From UBA3206 sp964548855 (GTDB lineage Bacteria; Bacillota_I; Bacilli_A; Acholeplasmatales; Anaeroplasmataceae), in assembly GCA_964548855.1 (NCBI GenBank), contig CAZJSR010000034.1, positions 1 through 9,459 on the forward strand: DNA of 9,459 nucleotides. The letters run 5' to 3'. Under the pieces are notes generated by a model, which did no database searches, had not been told where the DNA came from, and saw only the letters and a program-made list of their open reading frames with translations. The translations under genes and the position numbers were made by a program. Of the stretch, positions 1-5,848 are shown one piece after another (position 1 is the stretch's first letter; each line of letters opens with the position of its first letter).

Positions 1-55
1 GAGCAACTGACTTGTAATCAGTAGGTTGTGGGTTCAATTCCTATAGTCGGCACCA
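1..55 (+). tRNA. tRNA-Thr (TGT), 5' partial
   Basis: The window begins inside this tRNA, so the 5' acceptor strand and most of the D arm are missing. The anticodon arm (stem actga/tcagt, loop cttgtaa) places anticodon TGT at 13-15. The T arm has a 7-nt loop (ttcaatt), and the 3' strand agtcggc is followed by discriminator A and encoded CCA. It reads ACA-type Thr codons and is the first visible member of a ten-tRNA cluster. Confidence 0.93.
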
Positions 56-64
56 CTTAAATAT

Positions 65-140
65 GTCCCGTTAGCTCAGTCGGTAGAGCACTTGACTTTT
101 AATCAAGGGGTCAGAGGTTCGAATCTTCTACGGGACACCA
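65..140 (+). tRNA. tRNA-Lys (TTT)
   Basis: This is a complete cloverleaf. The acceptor gtcccgt pairs with acgggac, the D arm contains tagctcagtcggtagagca, and the anticodon stem cttga/tcaag carries TTT at 98-100. The T loop is ttcgaat and CCA is encoded. It lies 9 nt after tRNA-Thr with no promoter in between, so the two are probably co-transcribed. Confidence 0.97.
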
Positions 141-156
141 TCTTATTTTAAGAAAT

Positions 157-244
157 GCCTCGGTGGTGGAATAGGTAGACACGTGGGACTTAAAATCCCA
201 TGCCCCTTAAAGGCGTGCCGGTTCGACTCCGGCCCGAGGTACCA
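157..244 (+). tRNA. tRNA-Leu (TAA)
   Basis: This is an 88-nt class II tRNA with a long variable arm. The acceptor gcctcgg pairs with ccgaggt (first pair G-T), the anticodon stem tggga/tccca carries TAA at 191-193, the T loop is ttcgact, the discriminator is A and CCA is encoded. It reads TTA, the dominant Leu codon in this AT-rich window. Confidence 0.97.
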
Positions 245-251
245 TTCTTAT

Positions 252-327
252 GGGGTTTTAGCTCAGCTGGGAGAGCGCCTGTTTTGCACGCAGGAGGTCA
301 ACGGTTCGATCCCGTTAAGCTCCACCA
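252..327 (+). tRNA. tRNA-Ala (TGC)
   Basis: This is a complete cloverleaf. The acceptor ggggttt pairs with aagctcc, and the anticodon stem cctgt/gcagg carries TGC at 285-287. The T loop is ttcgatc, the discriminator is A and CCA is encoded. It follows tRNA-Leu by 7 nt. The Gly/Leu/Arg/Pro genes that sit between Leu and Ala in Bacillus-type clusters are absent here. Confidence 0.96.
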
Positions 328-372
328 AATAGAAAATTAATAACAACTAATATTTATATGAGGATTATAAAT

Positions 373-449
373 GGCGGTGTGGCTCAGCTGGCTAGAGCAA
401 TCGGTTCATACCCGATAGGTCGGGGGTTCGAATCCCTCCGCCGCTACCA
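373..449 (+). tRNA. elongator tRNA-Met (CAT)
   Basis: The anticodon CAT is at 407-409 in stem atcgg/ccgat. The acceptor ggcggtg pairs with cgccgct, discriminator A precedes an encoded CCA. The body closely resembles the Bacillus elongator tRNA-Met as I recall it, which separates it from the other two CAT tRNAs here. The initiator at 772 has a C1-A72 mismatch, and the Ile2 tRNA at 462 has a GGACCC acceptor. Uncharged, this tRNA is the expected ligand of the Met T-box at about 3302-3525. Confidence 0.93.
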
Positions 450-461
450 ACATTAAGCTCT

Positions 462-538
462 GGACCCATAGCTCAGTTGGTTAGAGCTACCGGCTCATAA
501 CCGGTCGGTCGTAGGTTCGAGTCCTACTGGGTCCACCA
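462..538 (+). tRNA. tRNA-Ile2 (CAT, lysidine-modified)
   Basis: The anticodon loop ctcataa (CAT at 496-498) would read AUG unmodified. However, the acceptor ggaccca/tgggtcc, the D arm and the T arm (gtaggttcgagtcctac) match the known Bacillus minor isoleucine tRNA. In that tRNA, TilS converts C34 to lysidine so that it reads AUA. AUA is common in the genes of this window, so this tRNA should carry real load. The Ile2 identity is by recalled similarity; the cloverleaf itself is seen directly. Confidence 0.88.
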
Positions 539-566
539 TTCTTATAAATATTAAAAATTGGCGCAC

Positions 567-659
567 GGAGAAATACCCAAGTCCGGCTGAAGGGATCGGT
601 CTTGAAAACCGACAGGGGGAGAAATCCCCGCGGGGGTTCGAATCCCTCTTTCTCCGCCA
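567..659 (+). tRNA. tRNA-Ser (TGA)
   Basis: This is a 93-nt class II tRNA. The acceptor ggagaaa pairs with tttctcc, discriminator G is typical of tRNA-Ser, and the anticodon stem tcggt/accga carries TGA at 603-605. There is a long GC-rich variable arm (ggggga, gaaa, tcccc), then T loop ttcgaat and encoded CCA. Confidence 0.97.
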
Positions 660-664
660 CTTAT

Positions 665-740
665 GCTTCGGTAGCTCAGTCGGTAGAGCACAGGACTGAA
701 AATCCTGGTGTCGGCGGTTCAATCCCGCCCTGAAGCACCA
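665..740 (+). tRNA. tRNA-Phe (GAA)
   Basis: The acceptor gcttcgg pairs with ctgaagc, the anticodon stem cagga/tcctg carries GAA at 698-700, the T loop is ttcaatc, discriminator A precedes encoded CCA. It begins 5 nt after tRNA-Ser. In the Bacillus-type cluster, Phe follows Asp, so its position before fMet here is a local reordering. Confidence 0.96.
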
Positions 741-771
741 TTATTTTATTAATAGTATTATTTATATATAT

Positions 772-848
772 CGCGGGGTGGAGCAGTCTGGCAGCTCGCC
801 GGGCTCATAACCCGGAGGTCGTAGGTTCAAATCCTGCCTCCGCAACCA
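772..848 (+). tRNA. initiator tRNA-fMet (CAT)
   Basis: The initiator hallmarks are visible. The first acceptor position is an unpaired C1-A72 (cgcgggg against ctccgca). The anticodon stem ends in three consecutive G-C pairs (ccggg/cccgg) around CAT at 806-808. The T arm is gtagg/cctgc with loop ttcaaat, discriminator A and encoded CCA. A 31-nt AT-rich spacer separates it from tRNA-Phe. Confidence 0.97.
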
Positions 849-857
849 ATTAAATAA

Positions 858-933
858 GGTCCGGTGGTGTAGTGGTTAACATGCTAGTCTGTCACACTGG
901 AGATCGCGGGTTCAAGTCCCGTCCGGACCGCCA
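858..933 (+). tRNA. tRNA-Asp (GTC)
   Basis: The acceptor ggtccgg pairs with ccggacc, discriminator G is typical of tRNA-Asp, and the anticodon stem ctagt/actgg carries GTC at 891-893. The T loop is ttcaagt and CCA is encoded. It is the last tRNA of the cluster, followed 10 nt later by a terminator. Confidence 0.97.
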
Positions 934-943
934 CTATTAATTT

Positions 944-964
944 AGACTTAAAGTCTTTTTTTTT
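944..964 (+). terminator. Rho-independent terminator of the tRNA cluster
   Basis: A short hairpin (agact 944-948, loop taa, agtct 952-956) runs directly into nine T residues (956-964). The stem has only five pairs, but the uninterrupted T tract and its place just after the last tRNA support a terminator that ends the tRNA transcript. Confidence 0.75.
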
Positions 965-995
965 ATATTTTTTAGTATTTATTTTATTTATTTTA

Positions 996-1004
996 TGATA
1001 TAGT
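996..1004 (+). promoter_or_regulatory. candidate extended -10 promoter for the membrane-protein gene
   Basis: The sequence TGATATAGT is a TGn extension plus a 5/6 match to TATAAT. It lies 35 nt upstream of the ATG at 1040 and after the tRNA terminator. No convincing -35 is visible at the right spacing. The surrounding DNA is almost pure A/T, so chance matches are likely. The position is plausible but the call is weak. Confidence 0.35.
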
Positions 1005-1039
1005 TATATTGTAATGTTATTGTGTTTGGATGGATTTAT

Positions 1040-1912
1040 ATGAATAAAAAAAATAAAACAGTAGTCCCAAGTAATTATTTGTTAGATATTAGAATCGCAA
1101 ACATTGTTTTATCGTTTTTAGTATTTATTATAGTTGTAGCTATAATAATTCTAAAAAATTTAAATAATTTAACGGTATTTATTAGTATACCTATAATTAT
1201 TTCTTTTATCATATTACTTATCATTTCTTTTTTTATAGATATGTTAATTAAATCTATTAGCAAGAAAATCTATTTTAAAAAAATAAATGAAATTGATGAG
1301 AATCAAAATGATAGTTATAATATGTATCCTATAAGTATTAAATTGAAGGAATCAGGACTATCATCAATCCAATATAATAAAGTTATAAATTTTAGAATTA
1401 CTAATTCATTATTATGGACAATTTTTGGACTAGTAATTATATTATTTACTACTAATTTTAAAAGTGAATTTATTTTTAAAGATATAGTTTTAACTATAAT
1501 TATAAAAGTAAGTGCAGTTGCGTTTATTGCGATAATTCTTGATTTCTTATTTGAGGCTTTAATAAAGAAAAATTTCAAAACAAAAACTACAAAAAAAATA
1601 AAAATTAAGAAATATAATATGTTTACTAAGAATAAGAGACTATATTATGTTCCTTGTGTTATAATATTAGCGTTTATTGAAGTTTTATTATTAGTTGATT
1701 TTGATAGAACCGATAAATTATTTACCAGGATAGTTATTCCTCTTGAATTAATTACAATAATTAATTTTATAGGAATGCTTATAATAGATAAAATCATTTC
1801 AAAAATATATAGTCTAAAAGAGATAATATTTTCAAATGATGACGTCTTTAATAATGATTATGATTTAGATAATTTTGATGAAAATGAAAGGGAGGAAGAA
1901 AATGAAATTTAA
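1040..1912 (+). CDS. six-helix membrane protein with acidic C-terminus, function unknown
   Basis: A 290-residue protein that I do not recognise. Six hydrophobic segments can be seen, at about residues 20-38, 47-66, 122-138, 148-168, 202-220 and 231-250. They form three two-helix pairs, each ending in a similar motif (FIDMLIKSI, LDFLFEALI, IIDKIISKI), so the protein looks like a threefold repeat of a hairpin unit. Basic linkers join the pairs. The last 25 residues are strongly acidic (DNFDENEREEENE) and probably cytoplasmic. I chose ATG 1040 over the in-frame GTG at 1022 because GGATGG (1028-1033) sits 6 nt before it and the GTG adds only MFGWIY. The 3' end overlaps the next gene by 11 nt, so the two are probably translationally coupled. 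A membrane scaffold or anchor for the downstream protein is possible but unproven. Confidence 0.8.
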   Translation: MNKKNKTVVPSNYLLDIRIANIVLSFLVFIIVVAIIILKNLNNLTVFISIPIIISFIILLIISFFIDMLIKSISKKIYFKKINEIDENQNDSYNMYPISIKLKESGLSSIQYNKVINFRITNSLLWTIFGLVIILFTTNFKSEFIFKDIVLTIIIKVSAVAFIAIILDFLFEALIKKNFKTKTTKKIKIKKYNMFTKNKRLYYVPCVIILAFIEVLLLVDFDRTDKLFTRIVIPLELITIINFIGMLIIDKIISKIYSLKEIIFSNDDVFNNDYDLDNFDENEREEENEI

Positions 1913-3266
1913 TGATGAAGAGTTAGCGAAATTTAGAGAAGACTTTGAAGAAGAAATTCAATTTCTAGAAAAAAAGTATGCTATAAAGATAACATTAGGA
2001 AAAATCATAAATGATGATTCATTTTTCTCTGCAAGAATTACTGCAGAGCATCAAGAAAAGAATACTACAGTAGAAAAAGTGAAGCCAAAAACTATTGTAC
2101 CAAGAAAACCAGAAGTACCTGTTAAGAAAAAGGTTGTAAAAAAGAAATTAAATATAGATGAAGTAGATTTAGATAATCTATCAGATTCTGATTTAGGGAA
2201 ACTTGATTTAGATAATTTAGGGCTAGATGATGTTTTAGTTCCTAATCAAAAGAAAGCATCTGAAAAGGTAATTGTACCAAGAAAACCAGAAGTACCTGTT
2301 AAGAAAAAGGTTGTAAAAAAGAAATTAAATATAGATGAAGTAGATTTAGATAATTTATCAGATTCTGATTTAGATAAACTTGATTTAGATAATTTAGGAT
2401 TAGATGATGTTGTACTTCCTGAAGTGAAGGAAAAAGAGGAAATTAAACCAGTACAATTACCGAAAGAGGAAAAGAAAAAATTATCTATTGAAGATATCGA
2501 TTCATTAAGTGATGAAGATTTAGAGGCATTAGATATTGATTCACTTGAATTTGATGAACCAAAAAAAGAAGAAACAAAGTCTAAAAAATATGATGAATCA
2601 GCCGCAACTGATATTGAAGAAATATCTGATGAAGAATTTGAAGATATAGAATTTAGACATGATGATAATTATGATGAAGATGAAGATGATGATTTAAGCG
2701 AGTTCTTTGATGAAAAAGACGAAGAACCAACTAGTATCTTTGAAGAAAAGAACTCAGCTAAGTATCAAAAAACTACATCATATGAAGATATCGATGAATT
2801 ATTATCAGGAAGTGGAAGATATTCTTATAGTTTTGAAGCAAAATTAATTCAAGGAGAAGGATTAGTCCAAGATTTCTATACAGATATGAAAAACGAACTA
2901 TTAGGATATAAGGGAGTTTCTTCAAGAATGTCATGGGATAATGATACATTCTCATATGGAAGAGATATATTAGCTAAAATTGATATTGAAAATGATTCAT
3001 TAGCTTTATATTTAGCTCTAGATTGTGATGATTATGCCGACTCAAGATATCTATTTAAGGATGCGTCAAGAGACAGTAAATACACTTATACTCCTATGAA
3101 AGTATTAATTAGAAAGTTTAAAGATGAAGAATCTGCAGTTGAATTAATTGAACAAATGATGGAATCATTCGCAATCGAAAATGAAGGCGCAAAGTATGAT
3201 GATTATCATTTAGATTTTGAAACAAAAGAAGAATTAATTGATAGAGGTTTAATTAAAAAGATATAA
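1902..3266 (+). CDS. charged repeat protein with C-terminal domain of unknown function
   Basis: A 454-residue soluble protein without signal peptide or membrane segments. Visible parts in order: a charged, probably helical N-terminus (1-60); a 59-residue unit repeated twice (65-123 and 124-170), each with a basic half (PRKPEVPVKKKVVKKK) and an acidic Leu/Asp half (DLDNLSDSDL); a third diverged acidic unit (191-220); an Asp/Glu-rich linker (225-300); and a compact C-terminal region (about 306-430) with YSYSFEAKLIQ, MKNELLGYKGVSSRMSW and LALYLALDCDDYADSRY. The C-terminal region resembles a domain I recall from hypothetical proteins of low-GC Gram-positives, but I know no function for it. ATG 1902 is chosen because GGAGG (1891-1895) lies 6 nt upstream; in-frame starts further up lack such a site. 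It overlaps the membrane-protein gene by 11 nt, so a complex of the two is a fair guess. No terminator follows; the T-box promoter starts at the next base. Confidence 0.85.
   Translation: MKFNDEELAKFREDFEEEIQFLEKKYAIKITLGKIINDDSFFSARITAEHQEKNTTVEKVKPKTIVPRKPEVPVKKKVVKKKLNIDEVDLDNLSDSDLGKLDLDNLGLDDVLVPNQKKASEKVIVPRKPEVPVKKKVVKKKLNIDEVDLDNLSDSDLDKLDLDNLGLDDVVLPEVKEKEEIKPVQLPKEEKKKLSIEDIDSLSDEDLEALDIDSLEFDEPKKEETKSKKYDESAATDIEEISDEEFEDIEFRHDDNYDEDEDDDLSEFFDEKDEEPTSIFEEKNSAKYQKTTSYEDIDELLSGSGRYSYSFEAKLIQGEGLVQDFYTDMKNELLGYKGVSSRMSWDNDTFSYGRDILAKIDIENDSLALYLALDCDDYADSRYLFKDASRDSKYTYTPMKVLIRKFKDEESAVELIEQMMESFAIENEGAKYDDYHLDFETKEELIDRGLIKKI
2094..2411 (+). repeat. tandem duplication, 177-bp period, inside the charged-protein gene
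   Basis: Copy 1 starts at 2094 and copy 2 at 2271, both with attgtaccaagaaaacc. The period of 177 bp equals 59 codons, so the frame is kept. The first 140 or so bases of the two copies differ at only about five positions (for example aatcta/aattta and gggcta/ggatta), then diverge after gatgatgtt. Such high DNA identity points to a recent duplication or ongoing homogenisation. A third, protein-level copy follows at about residues 191-220. Confidence 0.93.
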
Positions 3267-3295
3267 TTGACAATCTCACACTAAAATGATAGTAT
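3267..3295 (+). promoter_or_regulatory. sigma-A type promoter of the methionine operon
   Basis: A perfect -35 TTGACA (3267-3272) is followed by a 17-nt spacer and TAGTAT (3290-3295, 4/6 match to TATAAT). Transcription should begin near 3302, just before the T-box stem I. The -35 begins at the base right after the stop codon of the upstream gene. Confidence 0.75.
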
Positions 3296-3301
3296 AGATT
3301 T

Positions 3302-3525
3302 ATAAATCCAATAATACTGTGATAAGAAGAGATTAGGTGGAATTATTTAGAGAGCTCTAGATGGTGAAAAAGAGTTAAGGAATCCTAATTGAATGGCCTT
3401 TGAGTATTGATATGATAAAAAGTATCAACGTAATTGCGCGTTAAGCATTTGAGGTAGAATTTCTACGAAAAAAGGTGGTACCACGTGATATAATCTCGTC
3501 CTTTAACAGGATGAGATTTTTTTTT
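3302..3525 (+). promoter_or_regulatory. T-box riboswitch, methionine-specific
   Basis: This leader senses uncharged tRNA and controls readthrough into the two methionine genes. The stem I base pairs aatact (3313-3318) with agtatt (3403-3408). Inside it are AGAGAG and the distal GGTGAAAA element (3363-3370). The specifier region is tgaATGgcctttgag, giving a Met codon at 3393-3395. A stem III hairpin is at 3454-3466 (gtaga/tctac). The antiterminator T-box sequence AAAGGTGGTACCACG is at 3471-3485. Its bulge TGGT (3476-3479) can pair with the ACCA end of tRNA-Met (discriminator A), and cgtcctt closes the structure. The competing terminator is listed separately. The start is estimated from the promoter. 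Specificity for Met rests on both the specifier and the downstream genes. Confidence 0.95.
3492..3525 (+). terminator. T-box leader terminator
   Basis: An 11-bp stem (aatctcgtcct 3492-3502 with aggatgagatt 3508-3518, one G-T pair) has loop ttaac and a T run 3517-3525. The 5' strand overlaps the cgtcctt part of the antiterminator, so the two folds exclude each other. The terminator should form when tRNA-Met is charged. It is also the first terminator reached by transcripts of the upstream 1040-3266 genes. Confidence 0.93.
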
Positions 3526-3554
3526 GGATTAAATTTAAAAGGAGAAATAATAAC

Positions 3555-4826
3555 ATGAAAAAAGATACATTATGCGTACAAGCAGGATATACTCCTAAAA
3601 ATGGAGAGGCAAGAGTAGTTCCTATTTACCAATCAACAACATTCAAATATGATAGTTCAGATGATATGGGGAAATTATTTGATTTAGAAGCAAGTGGATA
3701 TTTCTATACAAGATTACAAAATCCAACAAATGATGCGGTTGCGGCAAAAATTGCAGCACTAGAAGGTGGAGTTGCGGCAATGTTAACATCATCAGGACAA
3801 GCAGCAAATTTATATGCAATTATTAACATTTGTCAAGCAGGTGATCATTTTGTATGTTCAACTTCAGTATATGGTGGTACATTTAATTTGTTTGGTACAT
3901 CACTTGCAAAATTAGGAATTGAAGTAACTTTTATTAATCAAGATGATAGTATAGAAGAAATATCAAAAGCATTTAAACCAAATACAAAAGCCTTATTTGC
4001 TGAAACAATTACTAATCCAACTGTAAATGTATTAGATATTGAAAAATTTGCACAAATCGCACATAGCCACGGTGTTCCATTAATTATTGATAATACATTC
4101 GCAACACCAATTAATTGTCGTCCATTTGAATTTGGTGCAGATATTGTAACGCATTCAACTACTAAATATATGGATGGACATGCAACAAGTGTAGGTGGTG
4201 TTATTGTAGATAGTGGAAATTTTGATTGGGAAAAATATCATGAAAAATATACATGTTTAACAGAACCAGATGAATCATATCATGGAATCATATATACAAA
4301 GAAATTTGGTAAATTAGCATATATAACAAAAGCAACAAGTCAATTAATGAGAGATTATGGAGCAATTCAATCACCATTTAATGCTTTCTTATTAAATTTA
4401 GGATTAGAGACACTTCATTTACGTGTGCCTAAGCATTGTCAAAATGCATTAGAAGTTGCGAAGTTCTTAGAAAGTCATCCTAAAGTTGCGTGGGTAAAAT
4501 ATGCAGATTTAGAAAATGATCCTAATCATAAATTACAACAAAAGTATCTACCTAATGGAACATGTGGAGTTTTAGCATTTGGTGTAAAAGGTGGAAGAAG
4601 TGCAGCAATTAAATTTATGGACTCTCTTAAATTTATTGCGATCGTAACACACGTTGCGGATGCAAGAACATGCCTACTTCATCCAGCTAGTCACACTCAT
4701 AGACAAATGACAGAAGAGCAACTATTAGAAGCTGGAGTAAACCCAGATTTAATCCGCTTATCAGTAGGTATTGAAGATTCAGAAGATATTATTGCAGATC
4801 TTAAACAAGCATTGGAGTTGTTATAA
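3555..4826 (+). CDS. metY: O-acetylhomoserine aminocarboxypropyltransferase (sulfhydrylase)
   Basis: A 423-residue PLP enzyme of the Cys/Met metabolism family (fold type I), cytoplasmic. It should convert O-acetylhomoserine and sulfide to homocysteine and acetate. The opening LCVQAGYTPKNGEARVVPIYQSTTF, YTRLQNPT (51-58, phosphate-binding Tyr/Arg), SSGQAA (79-84), Tyr106 of SVYGGT, Asp179 of IIDNTFATP (pyridine nitrogen), Lys204 in STTKY (Schiff-base lysine) and Arg401 in IRLSVGIED (substrate carboxylate) are all present. The length of about 420 and the THSTTKYMDGHATSVGG block fit MetY better than the roughly 380-residue MetB/MetC enzymes. The start ATG 3555 has GGAG at 3541-3544. Control is by the Met T-box. 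MetA follows after one base and would supply the substrate. Confidence 0.95.
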   Translation: MKKDTLCVQAGYTPKNGEARVVPIYQSTTFKYDSSDDMGKLFDLEASGYFYTRLQNPTNDAVAAKIAALEGGVAAMLTSSGQAANLYAIINICQAGDHFVCSTSVYGGTFNLFGTSLAKLGIEVTFINQDDSIEEISKAFKPNTKALFAETITNPTVNVLDIEKFAQIAHSHGVPLIIDNTFATPINCRPFEFGADIVTHSTTKYMDGHATSVGGVIVDSGNFDWEKYHEKYTCLTEPDESYHGIIYTKKFGKLAYITKATSQLMRDYGAIQSPFNAFLLNLGLETLHLRVPKHCQNALEVAKFLESHPKVAWVKYADLENDPNHKLQQKYLPNGTCGVLAFGVKGGRSAAIKFMDSLKFIAIVTHVADARTCLLHPASHTHRQMTEEQLLEAGVNPDLIRLSVGIEDSEDIIADLKQALELL

Positions 4827-4827
4827 A

Positions 4828-5742
4828 ATGCCAATATTATTACCTAAAGATATGCCTGCATATAAGACATTAGATGGTGAAAATATATTTGTAATGTCTC
4901 CAGATAGGGCAGATACTCAAGACATTCGTCCTATTGAGATATTGTTGTTGAATTTAATGCCTACAAAGATTGAAACTGAAACACAAATTTCAAGATTGTT
5001 ATCAAATACTCCTTTGCAAGTTAGATTGACATTACTTAAAACAGCAACTCATGTTTCTAAAAATACTAGTGAAGAACATTTGGAAAAGTTTTATCATACT
5101 TTTGACGAAATCAAAGATAAGAAGTATGATGGAATGATAATTACAGGTGCCCCTGTAGAACAAATGCCGTTTGAAGAAGTTGAGTACTGGGATGAATTAA
5201 AAGAAATATTTGAATATGCCGAAAAAAATGTAACATCTACTATGTACATATGTTGGGGAGCTCAAGCAGCATTATATCACCATTATGGAATAAAGAAACA
5301 TCAACTTGATAAGAAATTATTTGGTGTTTTCCAACATAAGAAAATGGTTAAATTTGAAACTTTATTAAATGGAATCGATGATATTTTCTATGTTCCTCAA
5401 TCAAGACACACAAAGATTAATGATGAAGATTTAATGAATAACAAGGATTTAGTAGTACTTGCGGCAAGTGATGAAGCGGGAGCAACGATTATAAAATCTA
5501 ATGATAATAAAAAGTTATTCTTATTAGGACATTTAGAGTATGACAAATTTACGCTAGATGCTGAATATAAAAGGGATTTAAGTAAAGGATTAGAAATAGA
5601 AGAACCACTTAATTACTATATTAATGGTGATGTTAATGTATTATGGAGAAGTACAGCAACAATACTATTTTATAATTGGTTAAATTATTATGTATATCAA
5701 GTAACTCCATATGAATTTAAAGATATTGCAAAGAAATATTAA
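4828..5742 (+). CDS. metA: homoserine O-acetyltransferase (MetA family)
   Basis: A 304-residue MetA/HTS-family enzyme, full length. It acylates the hydroxyl of L-homoserine, the first committed step to methionine. The catalytic Cys142 (YICWGAQAAL), His235 and Glu237 (LLGHLEY) sit at the canonical numbers, and the signature LNLMPTKIETETQ is at 42-54. Residue 111 is Glu (TGAPVEQMPF). In studied homologues Glu here goes with acetyl-CoA and Gly with succinyl-CoA, so acetyltransfer is predicted despite the usual 'succinyltransferase' label. This agrees with the upstream MetY using O-acetylhomoserine. ATG 4828 starts one base after the metY stop; GGAG at 4814-4817 inside metY is the ribosome binding site. 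The in-frame ATG at 4771 is inside metY, has no such site and would add 19 residues foreign to the family. Confidence 0.95.
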   Translation: MPILLPKDMPAYKTLDGENIFVMSPDRADTQDIRPIEILLLNLMPTKIETETQISRLLSNTPLQVRLTLLKTATHVSKNTSEEHLEKFYHTFDEIKDKKYDGMIITGAPVEQMPFEEVEYWDELKEIFEYAEKNVTSTMYICWGAQAALYHHYGIKKHQLDKKLFGVFQHKKMVKFETLLNGIDDIFYVPQSRHTKINDEDLMNNKDLVVLAASDEAGATIIKSNDNKKLFLLGHLEYDKFTLDAEYKRDLSKGLEIEEPLNYYINGDVNVLWRSTATILFYNWLNYYVYQVTPYEFKDIAKKY

Positions 5743-5752
5743 GTATAAAAGT

Positions 5753-5783
5753 AATCCATCAATAAATTTGATGGATTGTTTTT
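5753..5783 (+). terminator. Rho-independent terminator of the metY-metA operon
   Basis: A perfect 10-bp stem (aatccatcaa 5753-5762, ttgatggatt 5768-5777) with loop taaat is followed by g and a short T run. It begins 11 nt after the metA stop codon. Confidence 0.9.
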
Positions 5784-5807
5784 ATATGCAACACATTTGT
5801 GAATATG

Positions 5808-5816
5808 TGATATAAT
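5808..5816 (+). promoter_or_regulatory. extended -10 promoter for the MACPF-ABC operon
   Basis: TGATATAAT is a perfect -10 (TATAAT 5811-5816) with the TG extension. It lies 33 nt upstream of the MACPF start codon and just after the metA terminator. No good -35 is seen at 16-18 nt, as is common for extended -10 promoters. No obvious operator or inverted repeat is visible around it. Confidence 0.65.
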
Positions 5817-5848
5817 TTATAGTAGTATGAAGAAAGAAGGAAAAGAGT

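Noticed and set aside
495..722. Minus-strand ORF of 75 codons across the tRNA cluster
   Set aside because: It lies entirely over tRNA-Ile2, Ser and Phe sequences. Its open frame comes from tRNA base composition; the encoded peptide resembles the spurious 'hypothetical proteins' often called antisense to tRNAs.
1022..1039. GTG start extending the membrane protein by six codons
   Set aside because: No ribosome site lies before the GTG, while GGATGG precedes ATG 1040 at good spacing.
1075..1578. Two minus-strand ORFs antisense to the membrane-protein gene
   Set aside because: They mirror hydrophobic codons of the gene on the + strand, have no ribosome sites and show no recognisable features.
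1875..1901. Upstream in-frame starts for the charged repeat protein
   Set aside because: They lie inside the preceding gene without a Shine-Dalgarno; GGAGG at 1891-1895 points to ATG 1902.
2094..2411. CRISPR array or mobile-element repeats
   Set aside because: The repeat is a two-copy in-frame coding duplication without short spacers, terminal inverted repeats or transposase. No CRISPR, insertion sequence or integrase was seen anywhere in the window, even next to the tRNAs, which are common integration sites.
2773..2955. Minus-strand ORF within the charged-protein gene
   Set aside because: A shadow of the conserved C-terminal coding region, with no start signal.
3555..4826. Cystathionine gamma-synthase (MetB) or beta-lyase (MetC) instead of MetY
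   Set aside because: The length of about 423 residues, the extended THSTTKYMDGHATSVGG block and the MetA acetyl-type neighbour fit O-acetylhomoserine sulfhydrylase better.
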